From positions 1 through 38,587 of IMG/VR virus record IMGVR_UViG_3300035130_000107: 38,587 nucleotides of DNA. One strand, given 5' to 3'. Shown here in pieces: positions 20,333 through 26,590 of the stretch. Within the stretch, counting starts at the first letter, position 1, and every line of letters begins with the position of its first letter. The notes under the pieces were generated by a model. That model searched no databases. It had not been told where the DNA came from and saw nothing but the letters and a program-made list of their open reading frames with translations. The stretch comes from a virus. The position numbers and the translations under genes were made by a program.

Positions 20333-20579
20333 AGTAATTAGATTTTTTATTTATATTTACATCGCGGTAAATATTTTGATTTTGTTAGACAGGATACCGG
20401 CAGATATGTGGAATCGACAAATTAATTATCTTAAAAAAGGGCGATACCCTAAAACGGAAAAATACATATATTATTATTGGTATGAGAAGGCGTTTGAGGA
20501 AGAAAAACTGGATAGAAATAAATGGTATAATGTTCGCAAGAAGGAGATTTTTTATTTCATCCAGAAGGAGTATAAATAA
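20319..20579 (+). CDS. Small membrane-anchored protein of the glycosylation cassette
   Basis: 86 residues: N-terminal membrane helix at 6-23 (VIRFFIYIYIAVNILILL) and a basic, tyrosine-rich C-terminal part (KYIYYYWYEKAFEEEK). The start overlaps the methyltransferase end by 14 bases, so it belongs to the same unit. No family recognised; possibly an accessory subunit. Confidence 0.55.
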   Translation: MRTSKVIRFFIYIYIAVNILILLDRIPADMWNRQINYLKKGRYPKTEKYIYYYWYEKAFEEEKLDRNKWYNVRKKEIFYFIQKEYK

Positions 20580-20599
20580 ACTTTTAGAGGAGGAAATTT

Positions 20600-20875
20600 A
20601 TGATTGAACCAGTAGGTAGGCGTATTTTGGTAGAAAGATTGAAAGAAAAAGAAGGTACAAAGAAAAGTAATATTGTTATCCCTGAAATAGCGAAAGAAAA
20701 ACCTCACCAGGGTATTGTTAAAAATATAGCAAAAGTTGGCAAAAATGATGGTCCTTTCCCAGTCAAAAAGGGAGATAAAATCCTTTTTGGGAAATACAGT
20801 GGGACTGAAATAGAATTTAAGGGAAAAGAATATCTAATATTAATTGAAGATGATATTCTTGCAAAAATAGGATAA
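20600..20875 (+). CDS. groES: GroES-like co-chaperonin
   Basis: 91 residues covering the whole Cpn10 fold: PVGRRILVERLKEKEGTKKS at the start, a mobile loop region (NIVIPEIAKEKPHQG), VKKGDKILFGKYSGTEI and a YLILIEDDILAKI ending. Phage co-chaperonins replace host GroES to let GroEL fold large capsid proteins, as T4 gp31 does. The mobile loop that contacts GroEL is hydrophobic (NIVIPE), as required. Start ATG 20600 follows AGAGGAGGAAATTT. No groEL is present, so it must work with host GroEL. Confidence 0.93.
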   Translation: MIEPVGRRILVERLKEKEGTKKSNIVIPEIAKEKPHQGIVKNIAKVGKNDGPFPVKKGDKILFGKYSGTEIEFKGKEYLILIEDDILAKIG

Positions 20876-20887
20876 CAGGAGGGAATG

Positions 20888-21145
20888 ATGAGTAATTTTG
20901 TGAAAATAGGTGCGTTATGGAAGGCTAAAGAAGGCAGTAAGGCAGTTTTAACCGGTAAACTTGGAAATGCGAGTTTATTAATTTTTAAGAATACTAGGAA
21001 ACAGGAAGGCAGCAACCAGCCGGATTACAATGTCTGTGTGGCAAACCCATATAAGAAAGACAATGAGGACTCGACAGATGAACCGTATATGCCGGATGGT
21101 GATAGTTCTAAATCTAAATCGGATGAGGGAGATTTACCGTTTTGA
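20888..21145 (+). CDS. Putative single-strand DNA-binding protein
   Basis: 85 residues from ATG 20888, five bases after AGGAGG; ATG 20885 is too close to the site. The N-terminal half reads NFVKIGALWKAKEGSKAVLTG, an OB-like or DUF736-like strand pattern. The C-terminus is a Ser/Asp-rich tail finishing DEGDLPF, like the acidic DDDIPF tip by which SSB proteins bind replication partners. The truncated OB region (85 versus 110-170 residues) leaves doubt, but context near replication genes fits. Confidence 0.55.
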   Translation: MSNFVKIGALWKAKEGSKAVLTGKLGNASLLIFKNTRKQEGSNQPDYNVCVANPYKKDNEDSTDEPYMPDGDSSKSKSDEGDLPF

Positions 21146-21153
21146 GGTGATTT

Positions 21154-21411
21154 ATGAAAATTGTATCAGTTGAATGGATAGACGCAAGAATGTTTCTTGA
21201 TAATATGGATGAAAGAGAAATTTTAGAATTGGAACCCAAGATTTGTGAAACTGTTGGATATTTGGTTGTGGACGATGATAAAAATGTGAAAATTGCCGGG
21301 CAAATATATCAAACAGATGAATGGGATAACAAAATTTGTTATACTGATATAAATGTCATCCCAAAATGTCTGGTGAGGAAAATCAGGGTTTTTAAAGAGA
21401 ATAAAAATTAA
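21154..21411 (+). CDS. Hypothetical protein, 85 residues
   Basis: MKIVSVEWIDARMFLDNMDE, then CETVGYLVVDDDKNVKIAGQ and an IPKCLVRKIRVF end: a pattern common among small phage proteins of unknown function, all-beta with a central acidic strand. Start follows TGAGGTGATTT. Confidence 0.6.
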   Translation: MKIVSVEWIDARMFLDNMDEREILELEPKICETVGYLVVDDDKNVKIAGQIYQTDEWDNKICYTDINVIPKCLVRKIRVFKENKN

Positions 21412-21422
21412 GTGGAGGATTT

Positions 21423-21821
21423 ATGAAAAAAGAATATTTCCTGTTTTTGTTTACTTTTATCTTTTTGTTGAGTTGGGTTATTGTAGAAAAGCACGCAAAG
21501 GATATAAGAAGGCAAGCTGAAGATAACTGGACGATTGCAGAAATAAGAAAAGCACGTAAAAAAGTATGGGATGAGAATACTCCATTAATAAGCTTCAAAT
21601 ATGAAGATAGGAGAGACACGAACAATATAAAAATAATGTCTTTTAGTTGTTCTTTGGATGAATTGAAAAATATGAATACCAGTCAAAAAACAGATTTTTT
21701 GCTTGCCACTAAGCTTTGGGAGTATGCGGTATATATTACAGATACTACTTTGTATCAAGAAATTTGTGAATATATCTTTTATCTTTTTAAAGAATCTAAA
21801 ATAAGGGGAAAGAATGAATAA
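21423..21821 (+). CDS. Signal-anchored protein of unknown function
   Basis: 132 residues. N-terminal hydrophobic helix at 5-21 (YFLFLFTFIFLLSWVIV), then a charged region (RRQAEDNWTIAEIRKARKK) and a helical C-terminus. It probably faces outside the cytoplasm. Start follows GTGGAGGATTT; the end overlaps the next gene by eight bases. Confidence 0.6.
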   Translation: MKKEYFLFLFTFIFLLSWVIVEKHAKDIRRQAEDNWTIAEIRKARKKVWDENTPLISFKYEDRRDTNNIKIMSFSCSLDELKNMNTSQKTDFLLATKLWEYAVYITDTTLYQEICEYIFYLFKESKIRGKNE

Positions 21822-22182
21822 AAAAGAATTATTCAAATTATTGAAAAATATACCAGATCATATTGAAATAGCTTTTGATATTCCAGGAATGGGAGATCAT
21901 GGAAATTTAGGTCGTGATTGGGAATATATAGAAGAAGAACGAATAAAATTTATAGATCCAGAGACCGAATGTGAATTTGACAATAATACAAATAAGAATA
22001 TAGTAAAAATAATTCAAGGCAAAACTGAAATAGAAATTGAATACTATTCGTTAGAATATTCTTTACCATCAAAAGAACGTATGGAGCTTAATCCCCGTTG
22101 GCGAATCCCAAATGAAAGCTTTTCTTTAAATGGAATAATAAAAAGTATATCTTATAAAGAAATAGATGAAAAAGATAACTAA
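21814..22182 (+). CDS. Hypothetical protein, 122 residues
   Basis: Begins with a short helix (KKELFKLLKNIPDHIEIAFD) followed by acidic strands; no family recognised. ATG 21814 overlaps the upstream gene and follows AAGGGGAAAG. Ends 17 bases inside the following gene. Confidence 0.55.
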   Translation: MNKKELFKLLKNIPDHIEIAFDIPGMGDHGNLGRDWEYIEEERIKFIDPETECEFDNNTNKNIVKIIQGKTEIEIEYYSLEYSLPSKERMELNPRWRIPNESFSLNGIIKSISYKEIDEKDN

Positions 22183-22519
22183 AAATAGAGTAAAATTAAT
22201 CAAAAATGGAACCGAAATAAATAATTTTTCTATTATAGGACAATTTGACAGGAAATTACATAAGGATTTTGACGAAGAATATTCCATGGAATCAAACAAT
22301 ATAAAAATCAGATTGAGTTATTTTTTAATAGGTTTTTTATTAATTATATGTTGTATATTTTGGAAATGGGATTTTATTAAAAACCTCAATCTGTTTAAGA
22401 GCATCTGGAAAAATACTGCGACAAAAACGATCTACGACGAAAATTACAATGATTCAATTGGAGATAACCGAATTAAAGTATATTATAATGGCGAACAATA
22501 TTATATACCATTATATTAA
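22166..22519 (+). CDS. Membrane protein ending in an NGxQYYIPLY motif
   Basis: 117 residues with one membrane helix at about 51-67 (SYFLIGFLLIICCIFWKW). The last 16 residues, RIKVYYNGEQYYIPLY, are nearly identical to the end of the virion-region protein at 31851-33218, and 41 of 48 bases match at DNA level. The motif is similar to a C-terminal strand seen in phage fibre proteins. No ribosome site upstream; translation probably depends on the overlapping gene. Function unknown. Confidence 0.6.
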   Translation: MKKITKNRVKLIKNGTEINNFSIIGQFDRKLHKDFDEEYSMESNNIKIRLSYFLIGFLLIICCIFWKWDFIKNLNLFKSIWKNTATKTIYDENYNDSIGDNRIKVYYNGEQYYIPLY

Positions 22520-22603
22520 AGTGGTGTTGGATTTATGTATTTTAAAGAATTCATAGGATATTTGGAAGATAAACTTAATAAACTTTCATACGCGGAGGTG
22601 AAA

Positions 22604-22822
22604 ATGGTTTTTAAATGTAAGGACAATGAAGAAGTAGAACCAGTAGAAGTTAGCATAAGTCAAGATGGCAAGGATGTAGATATTCTTTTGGATGGTGTAA
22701 GAGTTGCTTGTTTTAAGGGGGATGAGAGTAAGCTTGTTTCATTGTATCTGAGATGTGAGGACATGACGAAATTAAAAGCCAAAGGGGTAGAATTAGACGG
22801 AGATGTAATAGCAATAGGATAA
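22604..22822 (+). CDS. Hypothetical protein, 72 residues
   Basis: Start ATG 22604 is preferred because CGGAGGTGAAA precedes it; the in-frame ATG at 22535 would add 23 residues but has no good site. All-beta, acidic (EVEPVEVSISQDGKDVDILL) with no recognised family. Ends one base before the next ATG. Confidence 0.55.
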   Translation: MVFKCKDNEEVEPVEVSISQDGKDVDILLDGVRVACFKGDESKLVSLYLRCEDMTKLKAKGVELDGDVIAIG

Positions 22823-23359
22823 ATGGGGCAATCTCGATATTATAAAAAACGGAATAAGAAGATCATACAAGATTATAGGGAATTACACAAGAATAAATCT
22901 CGCAATCAAGAAACGATAGACATTGAATTTGCCCTCGCAAAGAAATATGGTGTCAGCACCAATAGAATACATGAAATTTTAAAACGTGAAAGAAATCCTG
23001 GGATATATAAAGAGCTAAAAGAGAACAAAGAAAGAAATTCCGATGAAATACCCTTAAAACTGGAATTATGGCAAATATTAGGTACGCGCCATACGATGCA
23101 CATCCCTATGGATGCTGGCATCTATTTTCTTATAAGTCAAGGTGAGATAGTTTATATTGGCGAAAGTGCTAACATATTTAGACGGATAGCTACACACAGT
23201 GATGATAAAATATTTGATAGTGTTACTTGGCAACCACTCCCCAATTTAAAGAAATCCCTTCGCCGGAAATTAGAAAGAGAATATATTAAACAATATAAAC
23301 CTAAATATAATATGCTTAGCAAAGAAAGGATAATATATGGATTTAACCGAAAGAAATAA
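22823..23359 (+). CDS. GIY-YIG endonuclease with N-terminal DNA-binding part
   Basis: 178 residues. The nuclease domain at about 98-170 has AGIYFLISQGEIVYIGESAN, the GIY and YIG strands, an Arg in FRRIATH and the catalytic Glu in LEREYIKQYKPKYN. The N-terminal 75 residues contain a helix-turn-helix-like segment (FALAKKYGVSTNRIHEIL) for target binding. Typical of phage homing or freestanding endonucleases. Start ATG 22823 directly follows the upstream stop. Confidence 0.85.
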   Translation: MGQSRYYKKRNKKIIQDYRELHKNKSRNQETIDIEFALAKKYGVSTNRIHEILKRERNPGIYKELKENKERNSDEIPLKLELWQILGTRHTMHIPMDAGIYFLISQGEIVYIGESANIFRRIATHSDDKIFDSVTWQPLPNLKKSLRRKLEREYIKQYKPKYNMLSKERIIYGFNRKK

Positions 23360-23534
23360 ATGGATAGAAAAACGGTATAAGGAACTTAAACAAACCAACA
23401 CCGAAATATACAATAATCAAATTTTTCAACAAATATCGGAGGAATTAAACAAAGAATTTCCACTCTTATGGATAAATTGGCAAACTGTTCGCTTTATTTG
23501 TAAGAAATATGGTTACTATAAGAACAACAAATAA
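23337..23534 (+). CDS. Small helical protein, HTH-like
   Basis: 65 residues overlapping the endonuclease end by 23 bases. It reads MDLTERNKWIEKRYKEL and ends WQTVRFICKKYGYYKNNK, similar in style to the N-terminal helix-turn-helix of the GIY-YIG protein. Ribosome site AAAGGA upstream. Last gene before the late promoter. Confidence 0.5.
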   Translation: MDLTERNKWIEKRYKELKQTNTEIYNNQIFQQISEELNKEFPLLWINWQTVRFICKKYGYYKNNK

Positions 23535-23597
23535 TTGATTAATTAAAATTAAAGTAATAGTCTAACATTTCACATTTTCTTAACAATCTCTTAACTA

Positions 23598-23625
23598 TTG
23601 ACAACTATTTAATAATAGTTATTAA
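23598..23625 (+). promoter_or_regulatory. Promoter of the packaging and virion genes
   Basis: TTGACA (23598-23603), 16-base spacer, TATTAA (23620-23625). ATG follows at 23632, 34 bases from the first base of the -35, as in the other promoters. The spacer contains ACTATT-TA-AATAGT-type dyad symmetry (ACTATTTAATAATAGT), a possible operator. It lies in the only sizeable gap before the terminase genes. Confidence 0.7.
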
Positions 23626-23631
23626 TTAGTT

Positions 23632-23685
23632 ATGATTAATTTTCTTAATCTAACTAAATTATCCCAAGAGGTGGCAAGTGGTTAA
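23632..23685 (+). CDS. Leaderless 17-residue leader peptide before terS
   Basis: MINFLNLTKLSQEVASG, starting at the predicted transcription start and stopping eight bases inside the terminase small subunit gene. The GAG-GTG codons contain that gene's ribosome site. Same layout as 11221-11262 and 12501-12623. Confidence 0.45.
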   Translation: MINFLNLTKLSQEVASG

Positions 23686-24157
23686 GGAATTGGCCAATAC
23701 AGAGGCCAAAGTACCACAAGAGAAACATCCTGGTGGAAGGCCTGCTTTATACAAGACTCCCGAAGAAATACAAGACAAGATAGACGAATATTTCCGAAGA
23801 ATTGAAGAAGAACAGAAAACCAATTCAGACAGAATCCCCGGAGTTGCAGAATTAGCTTATTATTTAGGCTTTGCGTCAAGACAGAGTATGTACGATCAAG
23901 AGAAGCGTGGAGATGAGTTTTCTTACGCTGTAAAACGAGCAAGGCTTTACATCGAGGCTGAACTTGAAAAGAAATTATCTGGAGAGAAATCTAATCCTAC
24001 AAAGTGGATTTATTTCTTAAATTCAAGGCAATACCAACGTGATGAAAGTAAATCAAATACAAGACGTATTGGTGGTAATGTAATAATAATAACTACAGAT
24101 AAGAAGCCTGAAGGATTAAACATAGACGGCCAAGAGATATTACCCGATGAAGACTAA
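23678..24157 (+). CDS. terS: Terminase small subunit
   Basis: 159 residues from GTG 23678, five bases after AAGAGGTG. GGRPALYKTPEEIQDKIDEYF, then IPGVAELAYYLGFASRQSMYDQ is the helix-turn-helix of P22 gp3-like or Terminase_6-type small subunits, followed by a helical oligomerisation region and an acidic tail. It recognises the packaging site and regulates the large subunit. It precedes the large subunit by about 1 kb, with an unusual structured region between. Confidence 0.87.
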   Translation: MVKELANTEAKVPQEKHPGGRPALYKTPEEIQDKIDEYFRRIEEEQKTNSDRIPGVAELAYYLGFASRQSMYDQEKRGDEFSYAVKRARLYIEAELEKKLSGEKSNPTKWIYFLNSRQYQRDESKSNTRRIGGNVIIITTDKKPEGLNIDGQEILPDED

Positions 24158-24368
24158 ACTTAAACCTGAACCAATAGTACAAGAAATATTTACTGATATT
24201 TCCACACAGTACTTAATACAACAAGAACTACAAGATATTTATAATTCTTTAGAAATAATAAACCAAGAACCAATAATAATATATATGTCTGAAGAAGAAT
24301 TAGAAGCTTTAGAAGAACCTAAACAAGATAATAAATTTCAAGAGGAACCTGTTTATGAAGATTTATAA
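24147..24368 (+). CDS. Acidic hypothetical protein, 73 residues
   Basis: Very acidic C-terminal half (YMSEEELEALEEPKQDNKFQ) and no recognised domain. ATG 24147 overlaps the terminase small subunit end by 11 bases; no clear ribosome site. Translational coupling to terS is likely. Confidence 0.5.
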   Translation: MKTKLKPEPIVQEIFTDISTQYLIQQELQDIYNSLEIINQEPIIIYMSEEELEALEEPKQDNKFQEEPVYEDL

Positions 24369-25011
24369 TAATATTAATTTAATTGTTAAATATATTAAAA
24401 GAACTTTTAAATACAAAGTGCTTTATATATTATTATGTCTTAAGCATATTATTTTTGTTTATAATATTATGCTTTGTAAAATAAAGGACTTTATTTATAA
24501 TGTATTACTTTTTAAAGAATTGTTATTGTTGTATAGATACCATTCCTCAATCTTATTATTAATTAAAAAGAGCTTAATTCGGTGGGGAACTGTCCCTATT
24601 TTTTTTAATTATGCAACGTCTGATAATATACATTATGTAAACTTAATGCCTAATCAGCATAGTTTTCACTCGAAAGTGGTGTGTTATCCCTATTTTGAAC
24701 AATTCTTCCGAAAAATTATCACGGGTGGGGGTACATTCGAGGGGGCAATAACCATATCATTAAAAATTTTAAAAAGCCTTTCATTACAACCATTTTGGAA
24801 GAAAAAAATAAAAAAGGGTTTAAGTTTATTTAGCTTATCTGCCATGTGTAGAAAAAGTAACGGTGTCGTTCTATTGGGCGACACTTGCCAAATTGTCTGC
24901 AAGGCTTGTAGTGGAGCGGGTAGTTTTGGCGTGTCGGCTATCGTGGTTCCGAGAGGTCATGACTCTCAAAAGAATAGGCACGCCAGAAATAACATTCAGG
25001 AGGTTTAAGGT
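24369..25011 (+). other. 640-base largely non-coding stretch between terS and terL
   Basis: The only long ORF here (24355-25008) is AT-biased, has no ribosome site and no protein-like pattern, and its last 50 codons run through GC-rich hairpins, so it is judged spurious. The first 230 bases are very AT-rich with an AAGCATA/TATGCTT inverted repeat at about 24440-24477. From about 24860 the sequence turns GC-rich and folds (see the ncRNA entry). The region could hold packaging signals or a regulatory RNA. Confidence 0.5.
24863..24984 (+). ncRNA. Structured RNA upstream of the 25012 gene
   Basis: Stem GTGTCG (24863-24868)/CGACAC (24879-24884). Stem GCCAAA (24887-24892)/TTTGGC (24925-24930) encloses hairpin CTGCAA/TTGTAG (24897-24911). 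Stem GGCGTG (24928-24933)/CACGCC (24979-24984) encloses hairpin GAGAG/CTCTC (24951-24967). The second and third outer stems share three bases (24928-24930), so they may be alternatives, as in a switch. The last stem ends about 14 bases before the CAGGAGG site of the next gene. No known family recognised. Confidence 0.5.
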
Positions 25012-25221
25012 ATGGCTAAATTCCCCAATGGATATTGTGGTTTTACATTAAAATCAATGAAAATAGAAAATAATGAATTTGTGTTATATTTCGAACTTAA
25101 TAAGAAAAGTTGGCAATATGAAAAAATGAAATTGCGCCTTGGATTTATTTTATTTTTGAAGTTTATTTTTAAAACAATTACACAAATATCTTTTCTTGCT
25201 TACAGGAGTATTTATGCCTAA
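25012..25221 (+). CDS. Hypothetical protein, 69 residues
   Basis: Begins MAKFPNGYCGFTLKSMKIEN and ends in a hydrophobic helix (LGFILFLKFIFKTITQISFL). A strong AGGAGG site nine bases upstream supports the start. The end overlaps the terminase large subunit by eight bases. Function unknown. Confidence 0.6.
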   Translation: MAKFPNGYCGFTLKSMKIENNEFVLYFELNKKSWQYEKMKLRLGFILFLKFIFKTITQISFLAYRSIYA

Positions 25222-26590
25222 AATATCTTCAGCAGTAACAACAAGTCGAGGCAGGGTAAAGGTATACCCAGCCAACAAGAAAATAAAAATGCATTATTGG
25301 CAATCTCTTGCCATGATAGCAAAAGAGAAGTTTGTTGCATTAATTGCCGGTACAGGTGGAGGAAAGACATTTACTGGTCCTCCCTGGCTTACACAAGAGA
25401 TTAGAAAAGATGACCAATCGACATATATGGTTGTATCCCCAACATATAAAATGTTGACTGGTGCTTGCATGGAAACGCTTTTCGAATATTTAGATATTAC
25501 AGATACATCTTTTGAATATCGAGATAATGCAAAGGAGATTTTATTCCCTACAGGTGGAAAGATATTATTGCGAAGTGCAGATGCTCCGGATAGTCTTGAG
25601 GGTAATCATTGTAAGGCGATATGGTTGGATGAAGCCGGGCAGATGGCTTGGAAGGTTTGGAGAAATATTCAGGCAAGAGTTGGTACTTTAAATGGTAGAG
25701 TTTTAATTACAACAACACCTTATGCACAGAATTGGTTGTATCGTGATTTTTATAGACATTGGAAAAATGGGCTTAAAGATTATTTGGTTATACAATTCCC
25801 CACATGGGCAAACAAAAAATATCCACGAGAAGAAATAGAAAGGGCTAAGGCTACTCTCGACCCTGATACTTTTGATATGCGTTATCGTGGGTTATTTAAA
25901 AAGCGAGAAGGTATTATTTATAAAGATTTTATCGAGGAAAGAGATTGTGTGAAACCCTTTACGGTTCCTTCCGATTGGTTAAGATTGGGTGGTATTGATT
26001 GGGGGTATAATGACCCGTTTGTATTTTTAGATATTGCGGTAGATACCCGGAACGAGGAGATTTACATTGTCAATGAGTATTATAAGCGTGGACAGACAAA
26101 TGAAATTCATGCTTATAATGTTTCTCAAATGATTGATCCTGATGTTAATTATACCGCTTATTATGATCCTTCTGGCGCACAAACTGTTGAGGATTTTAGA
26201 CGGGAGTTGTTCAGGGCTGGTGTTAAAAATATATTTTTAAATCCAGGAGATAATATTTTGATGTCACGGAATACCCACGAAACAGTTGGAGTTGATTATT
26301 TGATGACTTTATTCCGTAAACAAAAAATAAAAGTGGTTGCTGAGAATTGCCCAAATTTTATGGATGAAATAAGTATGTATTCTTGGGAAGGGGGTAAGGA
26401 TGGGGGGAACTATAAAGATAAACCGAGAGATGAAGATAATCATACAATGGATGCAATGAGATATCCTATATTTACACATTTGTATACATGGTTTGGACAA
26501 CCTAAAATTGCAGACCCAATAAGTACATTCGGGAATGTAGAATTTGAAAATGATTTAGAGGGGGCATTCGATGCTGAATGGGCTTTTTAA
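25214..26590 (+). CDS. terL: Terminase large subunit
   Basis: 458 residues from ATG 25214, eight bases after AGGAG; an in-frame ATG at 25196 is inside the upstream gene. ATPase: Walker A GTGGGKT at 46-52, Walker B KAIWLDEAG with the catalytic Glu about 140, coupling motif ITTTPY about 165-170. RNase H-like nuclease: D262 in GGIDWGYNDP, D318 in YYDPSG and D413 in NHTMDAMRY. It pumps DNA into the prohead and cuts it. Complete and normal in length. Confidence 0.96.
   Translation: MPKISSAVTTSRGRVKVYPANKKIKMHYWQSLAMIAKEKFVALIAGTGGGKTFTGPPWLTQEIRKDDQSTYMVVSPTYKMLTGACMETLFEYLDITDTSFEYRDNAKEILFPTGGKILLRSADAPDSLEGNHCKAIWLDEAGQMAWKVWRNIQARVGTLNGRVLITTTPYAQNWLYRDFYRHWKNGLKDYLVIQFPTWANKKYPREEIERAKATLDPDTFDMRYRGLFKKREGIIYKDFIEERDCVKPFTVPSDWLRLGGIDWGYNDPFVFLDIAVDTRNEEIYIVNEYYKRGQTNEIHAYNVSQMIDPDVNYTAYYDPSGAQTVEDFRRELFRAGVKNIFLNPGDNILMSRNTHETVGVDYLMTLFRKQKIKVVAENCPNFMDEISMYSWEGGKDGGNYKDKPRDEDNHTMDAMRYPIFTHLYTWFGQPKIADPISTFGNVEFENDLEGAFDAEWAF

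Noticed and set aside
24928-24984. A tRNA with CAT anticodon
   Set aside because: The GAGAG-GTCATGA-CTCTC hairpin resembles an anticodon arm, but there is no T-arm, the D-stem would share bases with the anticodon stem, and the length is only 57 bases.
24355-25008. 217-codon ORF between terS and terL
   Set aside because: Low-complexity AT-rich beginning, no ribosome site, and the end passes through GC-rich hairpins just before the next gene's ribosome site; more likely non-coding.
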